Part shown: positions 1 to 17,307 of the stretch, in pieces
How the letters are laid out: every line of letters begins with the position of its first letter
How positions within the stretch are numbered: the stretch's first letter is position 1
Assembly: GCF_000240165.1 (NCBI RefSeq)
Contig: NC_017586.1
Coordinates: forward strand, 3,844,001-3,908,000
Origin: Streptantibioticus cattleyicolor NRRL 8057 = DSM 46488
GTDB taxonomy: Bacteria; Actinomycetota; Actinomycetes; Streptomycetales; Streptomycetaceae
Reading direction: 5' to 3'
Length of the DNA: 64,000 bases
Translations under genes and position numbers: made by a program
The notes under the pieces: generated by a model
The model's input: only the letters and a program-made list of their open reading frames with translations
Told to the model about the DNA's origin: nothing
Databases searched by the model: none

Positions 1-3000
1 TCCACCCGGCCTGCCTGGACTCGGCCACGCTGCTGCCGACCCAGTTCGCCGAGGAGGTCGCCCGTACCCTCGGGGAGACCGCGCCGGGGGACCGCAAGCC
101 GTACATCCCCATCTACATCGAGTCGTTCCGGGCCCGGCGGCGGCTGGACGGCGACAACCGGGTGCACGCCCGGCCGCCCCGCTACGCCGGCCGCGACGCC
201 GACCTCAACCGCTGCGACCTGGACTTCTACGACGCCGACGGCGTGCTCCAGATGTGGCTGCACGGCCTGACCTCCAAGCGGGTCCGGCGCAGCGCGCTGA
301 TCACCCAGCTCACCAGCGTCGCCCCGGCCTCCGCCGAGGAACCCCCGGCGGTGACCGCCCCGGCCCCGGCCGCCGACGGCGACGCCGGCCCCGAGGGACT
401 GCGGCGGCTGATCCGCGGGCTCCTCGCCGGCCACCTGGACACCACGGCCGACCAGGTCGACCCCGAACGCGGCTTCTACGAACTCGGCCTGGAATCCACC
501 GCGTTGCTCGCCGTGGTCAAGGAGCTGGAGAACGCGCTCGGCGCCGAGCTGTACCCGACGCTGCTGTTCGAACACAACACGGTGGAAAGCCTCGCCGCCC
601 ATCTGCACGACACCGTCGGCGCGACGCTCCCGGCCGCCCCGGCCCCCGTCCCCGCCGAGCCGGAAACCGGTGGCGCCGCCGCCCCCGACCTGCTCTTCCT
701 CGCCGGACACTGGGAACCGGCGGACCCGCCCGCCCCGCACCCGGGGACGACCGGCGGGGTCCGCCTCGTCGTCGACCCGGCGGGACGGCTCGCCGGGGCG
801 GACCACGCGCCCGGCACCGCCGTCACCGTCGGCCACGGCCCGGCGTTCGCCGAGGACGGCACCGGCGGGTACCGGCTCGACCCGGCCTCCCCGGACGACT
901 GGCGGCGCCTGGTGGAACGGCTGGCCGAGGAGGACGCCGTCCCGGCCGAGGTGGTGTGGTGCCCCGCCGAGGTCACCGGCGACGGTGTGCTGGAGCGCGA
1001 GTTCACCGCGTTGCTGCACTTCGCCGCCGCCGTGCTGCGCCGCCCCGGCGGCCGGGTGCTGCGGCTGGTGTACTGCCTGCCGGTGCCGGACGGCGAGCGG
1101 GGGTTCACCCCGCTGGAGGCGCTGAGCGGCATGTTCAAGAGCCTGCGCCTGGAACACCCCGGGACGCGCTGCAAGCTGCTGCGGCTGGACGCGGTGGACG
1201 CCGGGGCGCTCCCCGGTGTGCTCGCCGAACTGGCCGACGACACGGCGGTCGACGTGGCCCACCGCGCCGGGCGCCGCCTGGTCCGCCGCTACCGGGAGAC
1301 CCCGGCGCCCACCGGGAAGCCGGTGGCCGCCCCCCGCGACGGCGGCGTCTACCTGATCACCGGCGGCCTCGGCGGGGTCGGCCTGGCCTTCGCCCGCCAC
1401 CTGGCCGCCCGCCACCGCGCCCGGCTCGTGCTGTGCGGACGCTCCCCGCTGGACGCCGAGGGCGAGCGGCGGATCGCCGAGCTGACCGCGCTCGGCGCCG
1501 AGGTGCTCCACCACCGCGCCGACGTCGCCGACGCCGCGCAGACCACCGCCCTGGCCGCCGCCGCCCGCCGCCGCTTCGGCCGGATCGACGGGATCGTGCA
1601 CGCCGCCGGGGTGCTGCGCGACGGCATGGCGGCCGGGAAGACGGCGGCCGACGCGGGCGCCGTCCTGGCCGCCAAGGTGGCCGGCACCGCCCACCTGGAC
1701 CGGGCCACCGCCGAAGACCGGCTCGACTTCTTCGTGCTGTGCTCGTCCACCGCCGCCGCCTGGGGCAACGCCGGGCAGACCGACTACGCCTGCGCCAACG
1801 CCTTCCTGGACGCCTTCGCGGCCGGCCGGGCCCGCGCGGTGGCCGCCGGGGAACGCCACGGCCACACCGTCTCCATCGGCTGGCCCGCCTGGCGGGACGG
1901 CGGCATGGGGCTCACCGACACCGCCGCCGCCGCGCTGCGCGCCATGGGCCTGGAACCGCTGGACGAGGCCACCGGGACCGCCGTGCTCCGCGCCGCGCTG
2001 GCCGCCCCGGCGCCGCACGTGGTCGCCCTGGCCGGCCGCCGCGCCGACATCCTGGCCGCGTTCCGGCAGCACGCGGCCGGCTTCCAGCAGATGGCCCTCG
2101 ACCCGGCACCGCGGGCCACCCCGGCCGCCGAAGCCGCCGTCACCCGCGAGCCCGCCCCCGACGACGACGCCATCGCCATCGTCGGCATCAGCGGGCGCTA
2201 CCCCATGGCCGAGGACCTCGACCGCTTCTGGGAGAACCTGCGCACCGGCCGCGACTGCGTCACCGAGGTCCCGCCCGGCCGCTGGGACCACGACGCGATC
2301 TACGCGCCGGACAAGGGCGTCCCGGGGCGCACCTACGGCCGCTGGGGCGGATTCCTGGACGGCATCGACGAGTTCGACCCGCTGTTCTTCCACATCTCGC
2401 CCAACGAGGCCGCCGTCATCGACCCGCAGGAACGCCTCTTCCTCCAGACCGTCTGGCACACCTTCGAGGACGCCGGACACGCCCCGGCCGCCTGGCAGGG
2501 CCGCCCGGTCGGGGTCTACGTCGGCGTGATGTACAACCAGTACCAGCTCTACGGGGTCCGCGCGCCGGAGGAGCCGGCCGGTCTGGTGCCGTCCTCGTTC
2601 AACGCGGCCATCGCCAACCGGGTGTCGTACTTCTTCGACCTGCGCGGCCCCAGCGTCGCGCTGGACACCATGTGCTCCTCCTCGCTCACCGCGATCCACC
2701 AGGCGTGCGAGTCGATCCTGCGCGGCGAGTGCGAGGCGGCCGTGGCGGGCGGGGTCAACCTGTCGGTGCACCCCAACAAGTACCTGCTGCTGGGCCAGTC
2801 GTCGTTCCTCTCCACCGACGGGCGCTGCCGCGCCTTCGGCACCGGCGGCGACGGCTACGTGCCCGGCGAGGGCGTCGGCGCGGTGCTGCTGCGCCCGCTG
2901 GCCGACGCGCTGCGCGACGGCGACCAGGTGTACGCGGTGATCCGGGGCCGTTCGGTCAACCACGGCGGGCGCACCGGCGGCTTCTCGGTGCCCAACCCGC

Positions 3001-5384
3001 AGGCGCAGGCCCAGCTGATGGTGGACGCGTTCCGCCGCTCGGGCACCGACCCGGCCACCGTCGGCTACGTCGAGGCGCACGGCACCGGCACCTCGCTGGG
3101 CGACCCGATCGAGGTCGCCGGGCTGGAGAAGGCGTTCGCCGAACTCGGCGCGGGCGACGTCCGGGTCCCGGTCGGCTCGGTCAAGTCCAACGTGGGCCAC
3201 CTGGAGTCGGCGGCCGGCATCGCCGCGGTCACCAAGGTGGTGCTCCAGCTCAAGCACCGCGAGCTGGTGCCCTCGCTGCACGCGGACGACCTCAACCCGG
3301 CGGTCGACTGGGCCCGTTCGCCGTTCCACGTGCAACGGGAGCTGGCGCCGTGGGAGCCGGTGGCGCCCGGGGTGCCGCTGCGGGCGGGCATCAGCTCGTT
3401 CGGCGCGGGCGGTGCCAACGCCCACCTGATCCTGGAGGGGTACCCGGCGCCGGCCGGCCCCGCCGCACCGCCGCCGGCCCGCGAGCGGCTGTACGTGTTC
3501 TCGGCGAAGAACGAGGACCGGCTGCGCGCGGTGGTGGAACGCTTCCTCGCCCACCTCGACCGCCACCGCACCGGCGACGGCCGCCCGGCCGCCGCCCCCA
3601 CCGCCCGGCGCCTGGCCGAACTGCTGGCCGAGGTGGTCGGCGTCACCGCCGACCCGGCCGCCGACGAGACGCTCACCGGACTCGGCCTGGAATACCCCGA
3701 GTTGACCGCCTTCCGGCAGCGGATCGAGGAGGAGACCGGACGCGACCTGCCCGCCGACGTGGTGGACGGCGAGGCCACGCTGCGTTCGCTGGCGGCCCGG
3801 CTGCCCGGGCCCGCCGACGCCGCCCCGGCCCCGGCCGCGCTCGACCCCGACGCCGTCGCCCACACCCTGCGCTCCGGCCGCGACGCCATGGACGAACGCC
3901 TCGCCGTGGTCGCCACCGGCCTGGACGACCTGGCGCAGCGGCTCACCGGACACCTGGCCGGCGGTACGCCGCACGGCGTCCACCGGGGCCGGCGCCGCCG
4001 CTCCGGACCGTGGCCGGCCGAACGGGAACTCGCCGGGGCCGCCGAACGCGGCGACCTCGACCGGCTGGCCGCCGCCTGGGTCATCGGCGCCCGGAGCGAC
4101 TTCACGGCGCTCACCCCCGGCCCGCGGCCACGCCGCGTCTCGCTGCCCGGCTACCCCTTCGAGCGCACCCGCTGCTGGATCGCCCCGGCCCGGCCCGGCC
4201 GCGCCACGCTGACCGAACTCCCCTCCGGCGCCGCCCTGTTCACCACCGACCTGTCCACGCGCACCCAGCCCTGGCTCGCCGATCACGTGGTGGCCGACCG
4301 GGTGCTGCTGCCGGGGACCGCGTTCGTGGCGGCGGTCTCGGCGGCGGCGGAACGGCTCGGGCTCGGCGCCGTCGCGGAGTTGACGCTCTCGGCGCCGCTG
4401 GTGCTGGCGGAGGAGGGCGGCACCGTGCGGCTGGCGGTGACGGTCGAGGCGGCGGCGGAGAACGGCGAGCGCCGGTTCACCGTCGACGCGCGGCCGGCCG
4501 TCGCGGACGCCGACACGCCGTGGACCCGGCACGCCACCGGAGCCCTCGCCCCCGCCCCCGCCCCCGCCGACGCCGGCCCGGCCCCGGCCACCTGGCCGCC
4601 GTCCGGCGCCGAACCCGTGGCGGCCGACGGCTTCTACGCCCGGCTCGCCGAGGCCGGCATGGCCTACGGGCCCGCGTTCCAGGGGCTGCGCGCCGCCTGG
4701 CGGCTCGGTGACGAGGTGTACGCGGAGGTGGCACTGGCGTCCGACGGCGCCGCAGACGCCGACGCCCACCCGGTGCACCCCGCGCTGTTCGACGCGGCGC
4801 TGCACGCCGTCGCGCACGGCGCGTTCGTCTCCGCGCCGGACCGGCCGCACCTGCCGTTCAGCTGGAACGGCGTCACGCTGCATCCCGCCGCCCGGGGCGC
4901 CACCGCGCTGCGGGTGCGGATCGCCCCGGCGGGCCGGGACGCGGTCGCCGTGCACGCCTGGGACGCCGCCGGGGCCCCGGCCGTCACGGTCGGCTCGTTG
5001 GCCCTGCGGGCGGCGGCGGACGGTACGGAACGGGGCGGCGGTTCGCTGTTCCGGGTGGAGTGGCACGAGGCGCCGGCCGGAGCCGTCGTCCCGCCGTCGC
5101 GCTGCGCGGTGCTCGGGCCGGACGGGCTCGGGGTGGCCGCCGCGCTGACCGCCGCCGGGGCCGCCGTCGAGGCGTACGACGACCTCACCGCGGTCACCGG
5201 ACGCCCCCCCGGAGCTGGTCTTCGTCCCCGTCGGACCGCACGGCGACGCCGACGACCCGGTCGCCGCCGCGCACACCGCCACCCGGCGGGCGCTGGAGCT
5301 GCTGCGTGCCTGGCCGGCCGAACCGCGCTTCGCCGCGAGCCGCCTGGTGTTCGTCACGCGTGGTGCGGTGGCGGTGGGTGGTGA
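1..5384 (+). CDS. Trans-AT-type modular polyketide synthase, front part of a 5'-truncated, frameshifted gene
   Basis: The reading frame is open from base 3, so the gene starts outside the window. Domains in order: end of a DH with HPACLDSA (3-330); ACP with LGLES, Ser codon near 495 (about 396-610); KR with a GGLGGVG nucleotide loop, LRD motif and DYACAN Tyr (about 690-2080); KS with Cys 2673-2675 and His 3078-3080 and 3198-3200 (about 2161-3430); an ACP-like insert with Tyr in place of the carrier Ser (3600-3810); a post-KS linker ending [14 protein letters not shown] with His 4284-4286 (about 4230-5010); then the start of a KR. There is no AT in the module. The DH-ACP-KR order and the KS linker are typical of trans-AT synthases. 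True coding ends near 5207, where a C7 tract shifts the frame; residues after that are out of frame until the stop at 5384. Confidence 0.93.
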   Translation, partial: HPACLDSATLLPTQFAEEVARTLGETAPGDRKPYIPIYIESFRARRRLDGDNRVHARPPRYAGRDADLNRCDLDFYDADGVLQMWLHGLTSKRVRRSALITQLTSVAPASAEEPPAVTAPAPAADGDAGPEGLRRLIRGLLAGHLDTTADQVDPERGFYELGLESTALLAVVKELENALGAELYPTLLFEHNTVESLAAHLHDTVGATLPAAPAPVPAEPETGGAAAPDLLFLAGHWEPADPPAPHPGTTGGVRLVVDPAGRLAGADHAPGTAVTVGHGPAFAEDGTGGYRLDPASPDDWRRLVERLAEEDAVPAEVVWCPAEVTGDGVLEREFTALLHFAAAVLRRPGGRVLRLVYCLPVPDGERGFTPLEALSGMFKSLRLEHPGTRCKLLRLDAVDAGALPGVLAELADDTAVDVAHRAGRRLVRRYRETPAPTGKPVAAPRDGGVYLITGGLGGVGLAFARHLAARHRARLVLCGRSPLDAEGERRIAELTALGAEVLHHRADVADAAQTTALAAAARRRFGRIDGIVHAAGVLRDGMAAGKTAADAGAVLAAKVAGTAHLDRATAEDRLDFFVLCSSTAAAWGNAGQTDYACANAFLDAFAAGRARAVAAGERHGHTVSIGWPAWRDGGMGLTDTAAAALRAMGLEPLDEATGTAVLRAALAAPAPHVVALAGRRADILAAFRQHAAGFQQMALDPAPRATPAAEAAVTREPAPDDDAIAIVGISGRYPMAEDLDRFWENLRTGRDCVTEVPPGRWDHDAIYAPDKGVPGRTYGRWGGFLDGIDEFDPLFFHISPNEAAVIDPQERLFLQTVWHTFEDAGHAPAAWQGRPVGVYVGVMYNQYQLYGVRAPEEPAGLVPSSFNAAIANRVSYFFDLRGPSVALDTMCSSSLTAIHQACESILRGECEAAVAGGVNLSVHPNKYLLLGQSSFLSTDGRCRAFGTGGDGYVPGEGVGAVLLRPLADALRDGDQVYAVIRGRSVNHGGRTGGFSVPNPQAQAQLMVDAFRRSGTDPATVGYVEAHGTGTSLGDPIEVAGLEKAFAELGAGDVRVPVGSVKSNVGHLESAAGIAAVTKVVLQLKHRELVPSLHADDLNPAVDWARSPFHVQRELAPWEPVAPGVPLRAGISSFGAGGANAHLILEGYPAPAGPAAPPPARERLYVFSAKNEDRLRAVVERFLAHLDRHRTGDGRPAAAPTARRLAELLAEVVGVTADPAADETLTGLGLEYPELTAFRQRIEEETGRDLPADVVDGEATLRSLAARLPGPADAAPAPAALDPDAVAHTLRSGRDAMDERLAVVATGLDDLAQRLTGHLAGGTPHGVHRGRRRRSGPWPAERELAGAAERGDLDRLAAAWVIGARSDFTALTPGPRPRRVSLPGYPFERTRCWIAPARPGRATLTELPSGAALFTTDLSTRTQPWLADHVVADRVLLPGTAFVAAVSAAAERLGLGAVAELTLSAPLVLAEEGGTVRLAVTVEAAAENGERRFTVDARPAVADADTPWTRHATGALAPAPAPADAGPAPATWPPSGAEPVAADGFYARLAEAGMAYGPAFQGLRAAWRLGDEVYAEVALASDGAADADAHPVHPALFDAALHAVAHGAFVSAPDRPHLPFSWNGVTLHPAARGATALRVRIAPAGRDAVAVHAWDAAGAPAVTVGSLALRAAADGTERGGGSLFRVEWHEAPAGAVVPPSRCAVLGPDGLGVAAALTAAGAAVEAYDDLTAVTGRPPGAGLRPRRTARRRRRPGRRRAHRHPAGAGAAACLAGRTALRREPPGVRHAWCGGGGW
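5204..5210 (+). other. Frameshift at a seven-C run in the PKS gene
   Basis: The upstream frame reads ...TAVTGRPP up to the C run. Downstream homology (ELVFVPVG..., the start of the KR structural half) is in the next frame. Six Cs instead of seven would join them as GRPPELVFV with no residue lost. A homopolymer in G+C-rich DNA is a common place for a sequencing error, but a real mutation or phase variation cannot be excluded from sequence alone. Confidence 0.85.
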
Positions 5385-6182
5385 GGCGGTGTCGGATCCG
5401 GCGGGTGCGGCGGTGTGGGGTCTGGTGCGTTCGGCGCAGTCGGAGCATCCGGGCCGGTTCGTGCTGTTGGACGGTGAGGCTCGTCCTGATGCGCTGGCGT
5501 GCGGTGAGGGTCAGGTGGCGGTGCGGGGCGGTGTGGTGTGGGTGCCGCGGTTGTCTCGTGTGGTGGTGTCGTCGTCGGCTGGTGGTGTGTGGCCGGGTTC
5601 GGGGTCGGTGTTGGTGACGGGTGCGTCGGGGGTGCTGGGTGGGTTGGTGGCCTGGCATCTGGTGGTGGCGCACGGGGTGCGGGAGTTGGTGTTGGTGAGC
5701 CGGGGCGGGGTGGCTTCGGGGTTGGTGGGGGAGTTGTCGGGGTTGGGGGCCCGGGTGGTGTCGGTGGCGTGTGATGTGGCCGATCGGGAGCAGGTGCGTG
5801 AGCTGTTCGCCGAGTGGCCGGGGGAGCGTCCGTTGAGTGCTGTCGTGCACGCCGCGGGTGTGCTCGACGACGGAGTGGTCGCCGACCTGACGCCGGAGCG
5901 GCTTGAGGCGGTGTTGCGTCCGAAGGTCGATGCGGCGTGGTATCTGCACGAGTTCACCCGGGACCTTTCGGCGTTTGTGGTGTTCTCGTCGGTGGCGGGT
6001 GTGCTCGGTGGTCCGGGTCAGGCCAACTACGCGGCGGGGAACGCGTTTTTGGACGCGTTGGCGTCGTCGCGGAGGGCGGAGGGGTTGCCCGCGGTGTCGT
6101 TGGCGTGGGGGTTGTGGGAGGCCGGTGGCGGGATGGGTGCGGGGCTGGACGAGGCCGCCCGCGCCCGCATGGCCCGCGGCGG
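5344..6182 (+). repeat. KR-coding direct repeat, copy 1
   Basis: About 839 bp nearly identical to 10558-11396 at a constant offset of 5214 bp, with roughly 30 mismatches by eye, clustered around 5710-5720, 5800-5815 and 5825-5895. Both ends are abrupt and lie inside the two PKS genes. The block carries a KR core. Its codon use (many TTG, GTG, GGT, TCG) differs sharply from the C-ending codons either side, which suggests recent conversion or transplantation between modules. Confidence 0.93.
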
Positions 6183-6933
6183 GGTCGGCGCCCTCACGGC
6201 CGAGGAGGGGCTGCGGCTGCTGGACGCCGCCGTGCGGGCGGACGAGGCACACCTCGTCCCGGCCCGGCTCGACCTCGACCGGCTGCGGGGCGGGGCGCCC
6301 GGCACCGTTCCGGCGCTGCTGAGCGGTCCGCCACGGCGCACCGCCCCGGCCCCCGCCCCGGCGGCGGACGGCGGCACGCTGCGCGACCGGCTGGCCGCGC
6401 TCACCCCGGAGGCGGCCACCGCCGAACTCTCCGTCCTGGTCCGCCGCGAGGCCGCCGCCGTCCTGGGATACCCCGGGCCGGAAGCGGTCGAGGGCGACCG
6501 GCCCTTCACCGAGCTGGGGTTCGACTCGCTCACGGCGGTCGAGTTCCGCAACCGCGTGGACACCGCCACCGGGCTGCGCCTGCCCGCCTCGCTGACCTTC
6601 GACCACCCGACCCCGGCCGCGCTCACCGAGCACCTGGCGGCCGAACTCGCGGGCACCGGCGACAAGGACACCGAGGTGCTGCGGGTCTTCGCCGAACTCG
6701 ACCGGCTGGAGGGCCGGCTCACCGGACTCGCAGCCGACGAGACGGTCGGCGGCCGGCTCGCCGCCCGGCTGCGCGAGGTCGCCGCCCGGCTGCCCGGCGG
6801 CGGGACGTACGTGCCCGCGACCGGCCCGGACGACGCCCCGGCCGGAGCGCCGGACGACGTCTGGGACCAGCTCGGCGGGGCCGGCGACGACGAGGTGTTC
6901 GCCTTCATCGACCGCCAGCTCGGCGACGCCTGA
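5347..6933 (+). CDS. Same PKS gene after the frameshift: KR, ACP, C-terminal docking domain
   Basis: This is the +1-frame continuation of the preceding PKS. Homology in this frame begins already at 5212, not at 5347. It holds a B-type KR ([13 protein letters not shown], catalytic Tyr in ANYAAGN), an intact ACP with LGFDSL, and an acidic C-terminal docking tail ending [14 protein letters not shown]. No ribosome binding site precedes the GTG at 5347, and the ORF would begin inside the KR structural half, so it is not a separate gene. The tail matches the N-terminal coiled-coil docking segment of the next PKS protein (7012), so the two probably form one assembly line. Its KR is nearly identical to the KR at 10558-11396 and uses unusually many G- and T-ending codons. 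Confidence 0.88.
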   Translation: MFVTRGAVAVGGEAVSDPAGAAVWGLVRSAQSEHPGRFVLLDGEARPDALACGEGQVAVRGGVVWVPRLSRVVVSSSAGGVWPGSGSVLVTGASGVLGGLVAWHLVVAHGVRELVLVSRGGVASGLVGELSGLGARVVSVACDVADREQVRELFAEWPGERPLSAVVHAAGVLDDGVVADLTPERLEAVLRPKVDAAWYLHEFTRDLSAFVVFSSVAGVLGGPGQANYAAGNAFLDALASSRRAEGLPAVSLAWGLWEAGGGMGAGLDEAARARMARGGVGALTAEEGLRLLDAAVRADEAHLVPARLDLDRLRGGAPGTVPALLSGPPRRTAPAPAPAADGGTLRDRLAALTPEAATAELSVLVRREAAAVLGYPGPEAVEGDRPFTELGFDSLTAVEFRNRVDTATGLRLPASLTFDHPTPAALTEHLAAELAGTGDKDTEVLRVFAELDRLEGRLTGLAADETVGGRLAARLREVAARLPGGGTYVPATGPDDAPAGAPDDVWDQLGGAGDDEVFAFIDRQLGDA

Positions 6934-7011
6934 CCGGTCCCCGCCCCCGCCCCCGTTCCCGTTCCACGGATCCACCGCCCCCGCTCGACGCTTGAGGAGC
7001 GACACCACCCC

Positions 7012-14568
<7,557 letters not shown>

Positions 14569-14609
14569 CCCCTTTGCCGACGACTCGCGACACCCCAAGG
14601 ACGGAGCAG

Positions 14610-16019
14610 ATGGACACACAGCTGTGGCAGATGAGCGCGACCGCGCTGGCCGCCGCGGTCACCGCCGGAGACGTGGCCGCCACCGAGGTGGTCGAGGCCC
14701 ACCTCGCCCGCATCGACGAGGTCAACCCGGCGGTGAACGCCGTCACCGGGCTCCTCGCCGACCGGGCGCGGCAGGCCGCGAAGGAGACCGACCGGCGCCG
14801 TGCCGCGGGCGAACGGCTGGGTCCGCTGGCCGGTGTGCCGTTCACGGTCAAGGACAACATCCACGTCGCCGGTTCCCCCACCACCCAGGGCGTTCCGGCG
14901 TTCAAGGAGCTGATCGCCCCCGCCGACTCGCCCCCGGTCGACCGGCTCCGCGCGGCCGGCGCGATCCCCATCGCCCGTACCAACATGCCCGACATGGGCA
15001 TGCGCGGCATGCACACCCGCAGCGGCACCCACGGCGACACCGTCAACCCGTGGAACCCCGCGCTGACCCCGGGCGGCACCAGCGGCGGTGACGCGGTCGC
15101 GGTCGCCACCGGGCTGGCCCCGCTGGGGCTCGCCAACGACTGGGAGGGGTCCAACCGCATCCCGGCGCAGTTCTGCGGGGTCACCGGAATGCGCCCCAGC
15201 TACGGGCGGTACGCCTCCGACAACCGGCTCGCCGGGCGGGAGCCGCAGCTCAGCTCGATGCTCTTCCCCGTCGACGGCCCGCTCGCCCGTACCGTGGCCG
15301 ACCTGCGGGCGGTGCACGGGGTGCTGGCCGGGGCCGACCCCCGGGACCCGCGGACCGTGCCGGCCCCCGCGTTCGGGCCGGCCCCGCAGGCACCGGTACG
15401 GGTCGGGGTCGCCGCCGACCCCGGCGGGCTGGGCGTCCACCCCGACGTGCGGGCCGCCGTGGAGGCCGCCGCGCGGGCCCTCGCCGACGCCGGCCACCCG
15501 GTGGAGGAGGTCACGCTGCCGCACTTCGAGGAGGCGTGGGACGCCTACGCCCGGTTGGTGATGACCGACTACAGCCTGACCTGGGAGGTGGTGCGGACGC
15601 TGATGCCGGAGGACGGCTGCCGGTTCCTGGAGATGTCCATGGAGCGCAAGCCCCCGGTGGATCTGGCCGGATACGTGAAGCTGACCGGCGTCCGGCTCGG
15701 GGCGCAGCGGGCCTGGGCGGCGTTCCAGCGGGAGTACCCGCTGGTCCTCGGGCCGGTGTTCACCGAGCCGCCGGTCGAGCCGGGGCTGGAGTCGCGCGGT
15801 CCGGCCGAGTTGGACCGGGTGTGGACCGCGCAGCGGCTGTGCTCGGTGACGACCTTCCTGGGCATACCGGCGGTCGCGGTGCCCACCGGGGTGGTCGCCG
15901 GCGTGCCGCAGGGCGTGCAGGTGATCGGCCCGGCCCACCGCGAGGACCTGTGCCTGGACGCCGCCGGGGAGATCGAGGCCCGGCTGGGCACCCTCACCCC
16001 GATCGACCCGCGCGGCTGA
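14610..16019 (+). CDS. Amidase-signature family hydrolase in the PKS operon
   Basis: A 469-aa amidase-signature enzyme with the full Ser-cisSer-Lys triad: Lys81 (FTVKDNI), Ser158 (GGTSGGDA) and Ser181 (DWEGSNRIP). The family cleaves or transfers carboxamides. The nucleophile loop is EGS where most members have GGS. The start at 14610 is chosen because GGAG lies 3 nt upstream and the N-terminus then fits the family; an in-frame ATG at 14565 overlapping the PKS stop would add 15 residues. Its place directly after a PKS that lacks a releasing domain suggests a role in release or late amide processing, but that is inference. The family is broad, so the substrate is unknown. Confidence 0.9.
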   Translation: MDTQLWQMSATALAAAVTAGDVAATEVVEAHLARIDEVNPAVNAVTGLLADRARQAAKETDRRRAAGERLGPLAGVPFTVKDNIHVAGSPTTQGVPAFKELIAPADSPPVDRLRAAGAIPIARTNMPDMGMRGMHTRSGTHGDTVNPWNPALTPGGTSGGDAVAVATGLAPLGLANDWEGSNRIPAQFCGVTGMRPSYGRYASDNRLAGREPQLSSMLFPVDGPLARTVADLRAVHGVLAGADPRDPRTVPAPAFGPAPQAPVRVGVAADPGGLGVHPDVRAAVEAAARALADAGHPVEEVTLPHFEEAWDAYARLVMTDYSLTWEVVRTLMPEDGCRFLEMSMERKPPVDLAGYVKLTGVRLGAQRAWAAFQREYPLVLGPVFTEPPVEPGLESRGPAELDRVWTAQRLCSVTTFLGIPAVAVPTGVVAGVPQGVQVIGPAHREDLCLDAAGEIEARLGTLTPIDPRG

Positions 16020-16027
16020 ACGCGGAC

Positions 16028-16060
16028 GGGCGCCGGCGGCCGTCCAGGCCGCCGGCGCCC
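16028..16060. terminator. Hairpin between convergent amidase and P450 genes
   Basis: A perfect 14-bp inverted repeat (16028-16041 with 16047-16060, loop GTCCA) lies between the two stops. It can serve as a terminator for both operons; there is no T tract, as is usual in actinomycetes. Confidence 0.8.
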
Positions 16061-16080
16061 CGACTCCGGGAAAGCGGCGC

Positions 16081-17304
16081 TCAGTCCAGCAGCACCGGCA
16101 GCCGCTGCACCCCCAGCAGGAACCGCGGCGCCACCTCGTCGCCCGCCACCGCCAGCCGCAGCTTCGGGAAGCGCCCGAACAGCTCCCGCATCGCGATCTC
16201 CACCTCGGTCATGGCCAGCGTGGACCCCGGGCAGAAGTGGGGGCCGCGGCTGAACCCCAGGTGCGGGTTGGGGGTCCGGGTGACGTCCAGCACCAGCGGG
16301 TCGGGGAACTCCGCCGGGTCCCGGTTGGCCGCCGCCAGCACCACCAGCACCCCCTCACCGGGCGCCACGGTGACCCCGCCGACCTCGACCGGCTCGGTGG
16401 CGAAGCGGCGGAAGGCGTGCTTGACCGGGGCGGCGTGCCGCATCACCTCGGCCAGCGCCACCGACCAGGTGGTCCGCCCGGAACGGATCAGCGCCAGCTG
16501 GTCGGGGCGGTCCAGCAGGGTGAGCACGGTGAGCGCGATCAGCTGGCGCACCGAGTCGTGGCCGGCCTGGATCACCAGGATGGCCAGCGCGGCCAGTTCG
16601 TCGTCGGTGAGGCGTCCGCCGTCCTCGTCGCGGGTCCTGATCAGCTCGGATATCAGGTCGTCGGTGGGGCGCCGGCGCCGCTGCGCGATAAGGTCGCGGG
16701 TCACCTCGACCATGCCGCGCAGCGCCGGCGCGAGCTGGTCGGCCGGGGGCGGCACCGGTCCGTTGAACGTCTGCGCCCAGCGCAGCCACTGCTCGCGGTG
16801 GACCTCGTCCACCCCGATCAGCTCCGAGACCACCCGGATCGGCAGCGGGTCGGCCAACGCCGCCACCAGGTCGTTCTCGGCGGCCGGGTCCATGGCGTCG
16901 AGGAGTTCGCCGACCAGCGACTCGATGAACGGGCGCATGGTGCGCACCCGCCGGGCGGAGAACGCCAGGGTCACCAGCGGGCGCACCCGGTCGTGGTCGG
17001 CGCGGTCCATGGACAGCAGCATCGAGTCGAAGAGCGAGACCAGGTCCTCGGGCATGCCCCGGGCCCGCAGCCCCCGGGCGTGCGAATCACCCGGCGGGCG
17101 GCTGGTGAACCGTGGGTCGGTCAGCACCTGCTTGGCGTCCTCGTACCCGGTGACGATCCACGCCTGCGAGCCGTCGAAGGAACGGCCCCGGCAGATCGGA
17201 CGGGGACCGGCCAGCCAGCGCCGGCCCGCCTCGGGGTCGGTGATGAAGGCCACGTCGGACAGGTCGTACTCGCTCAGCTCCGGCGAGGGTCGGGTCACGG
17301 ACAC
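16081..17304 (-). CDS. Cytochrome P450, cluster tailoring
   Basis: A 407-aa soluble bacterial P450. The heme loop LGFSRGPHFCPG, with the Cys ligand near residue 350, and the ExxR (EVMR) are intact. The I-helix reads QAGHDSVRQ instead of the common AGxDTT, with Ser in place of the first Thr of the proton relay. It probably hydroxylates or epoxidises the polyketide and would need an external ferredoxin and reductase; none is in the window. It is the last gene of the leftward operon, with a GTG start only 3 bp after the stop of the AH-AT-ER gene, so translation is probably coupled. Precise CYP family and substrate cannot be assigned. Confidence 0.93.
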   Translation of the reverse strand: MSVTRPSPELSEYDLSDVAFITDPEAGRRWLAGPRPICRGRSFDGSQAWIVTGYEDAKQVLTDPRFTSRPPGDSHARGLRARGMPEDLVSLFDSMLLSMDRADHDRVRPLVTLAFSARRVRTMRPFIESLVGELLDAMDPAAENDLVAALADPLPIRVVSELIGVDEVHREQWLRWAQTFNGPVPPPADQLAPALRGMVEVTRDLIAQRRRRPTDDLISELIRTRDEDGGRLTDDELAALAILVIQAGHDSVRQLIALTVLTLLDRPDQLALIRSGRTTWSVALAEVMRHAAPVKHAFRRFATEPVEVGGVTVAPGEGVLVVLAAANRDPAEFPDPLVLDVTRTPNPHLGFSRGPHFCPGSTLAMTEVEIAMRELFGRFPKLRLAVAGDEVAPRFLLGVQRLPVLLD

Positions 17305-17307
17305 CGC

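Noticed and set aside
254-4711. 1485-aa plus-strand frame and other long frames overlapping the first PKS
   Set aside because: Arg/Pro/Gly-rich translations in the wrong codon phase; the PKS domains are unambiguous in the other frame.
5347-5384. Independent start for a separate KR-ACP protein at GTG 5347
   Set aside because: No ribosome binding site, homology begins earlier (5212) in the same frame, and the ORF would begin mid-domain.
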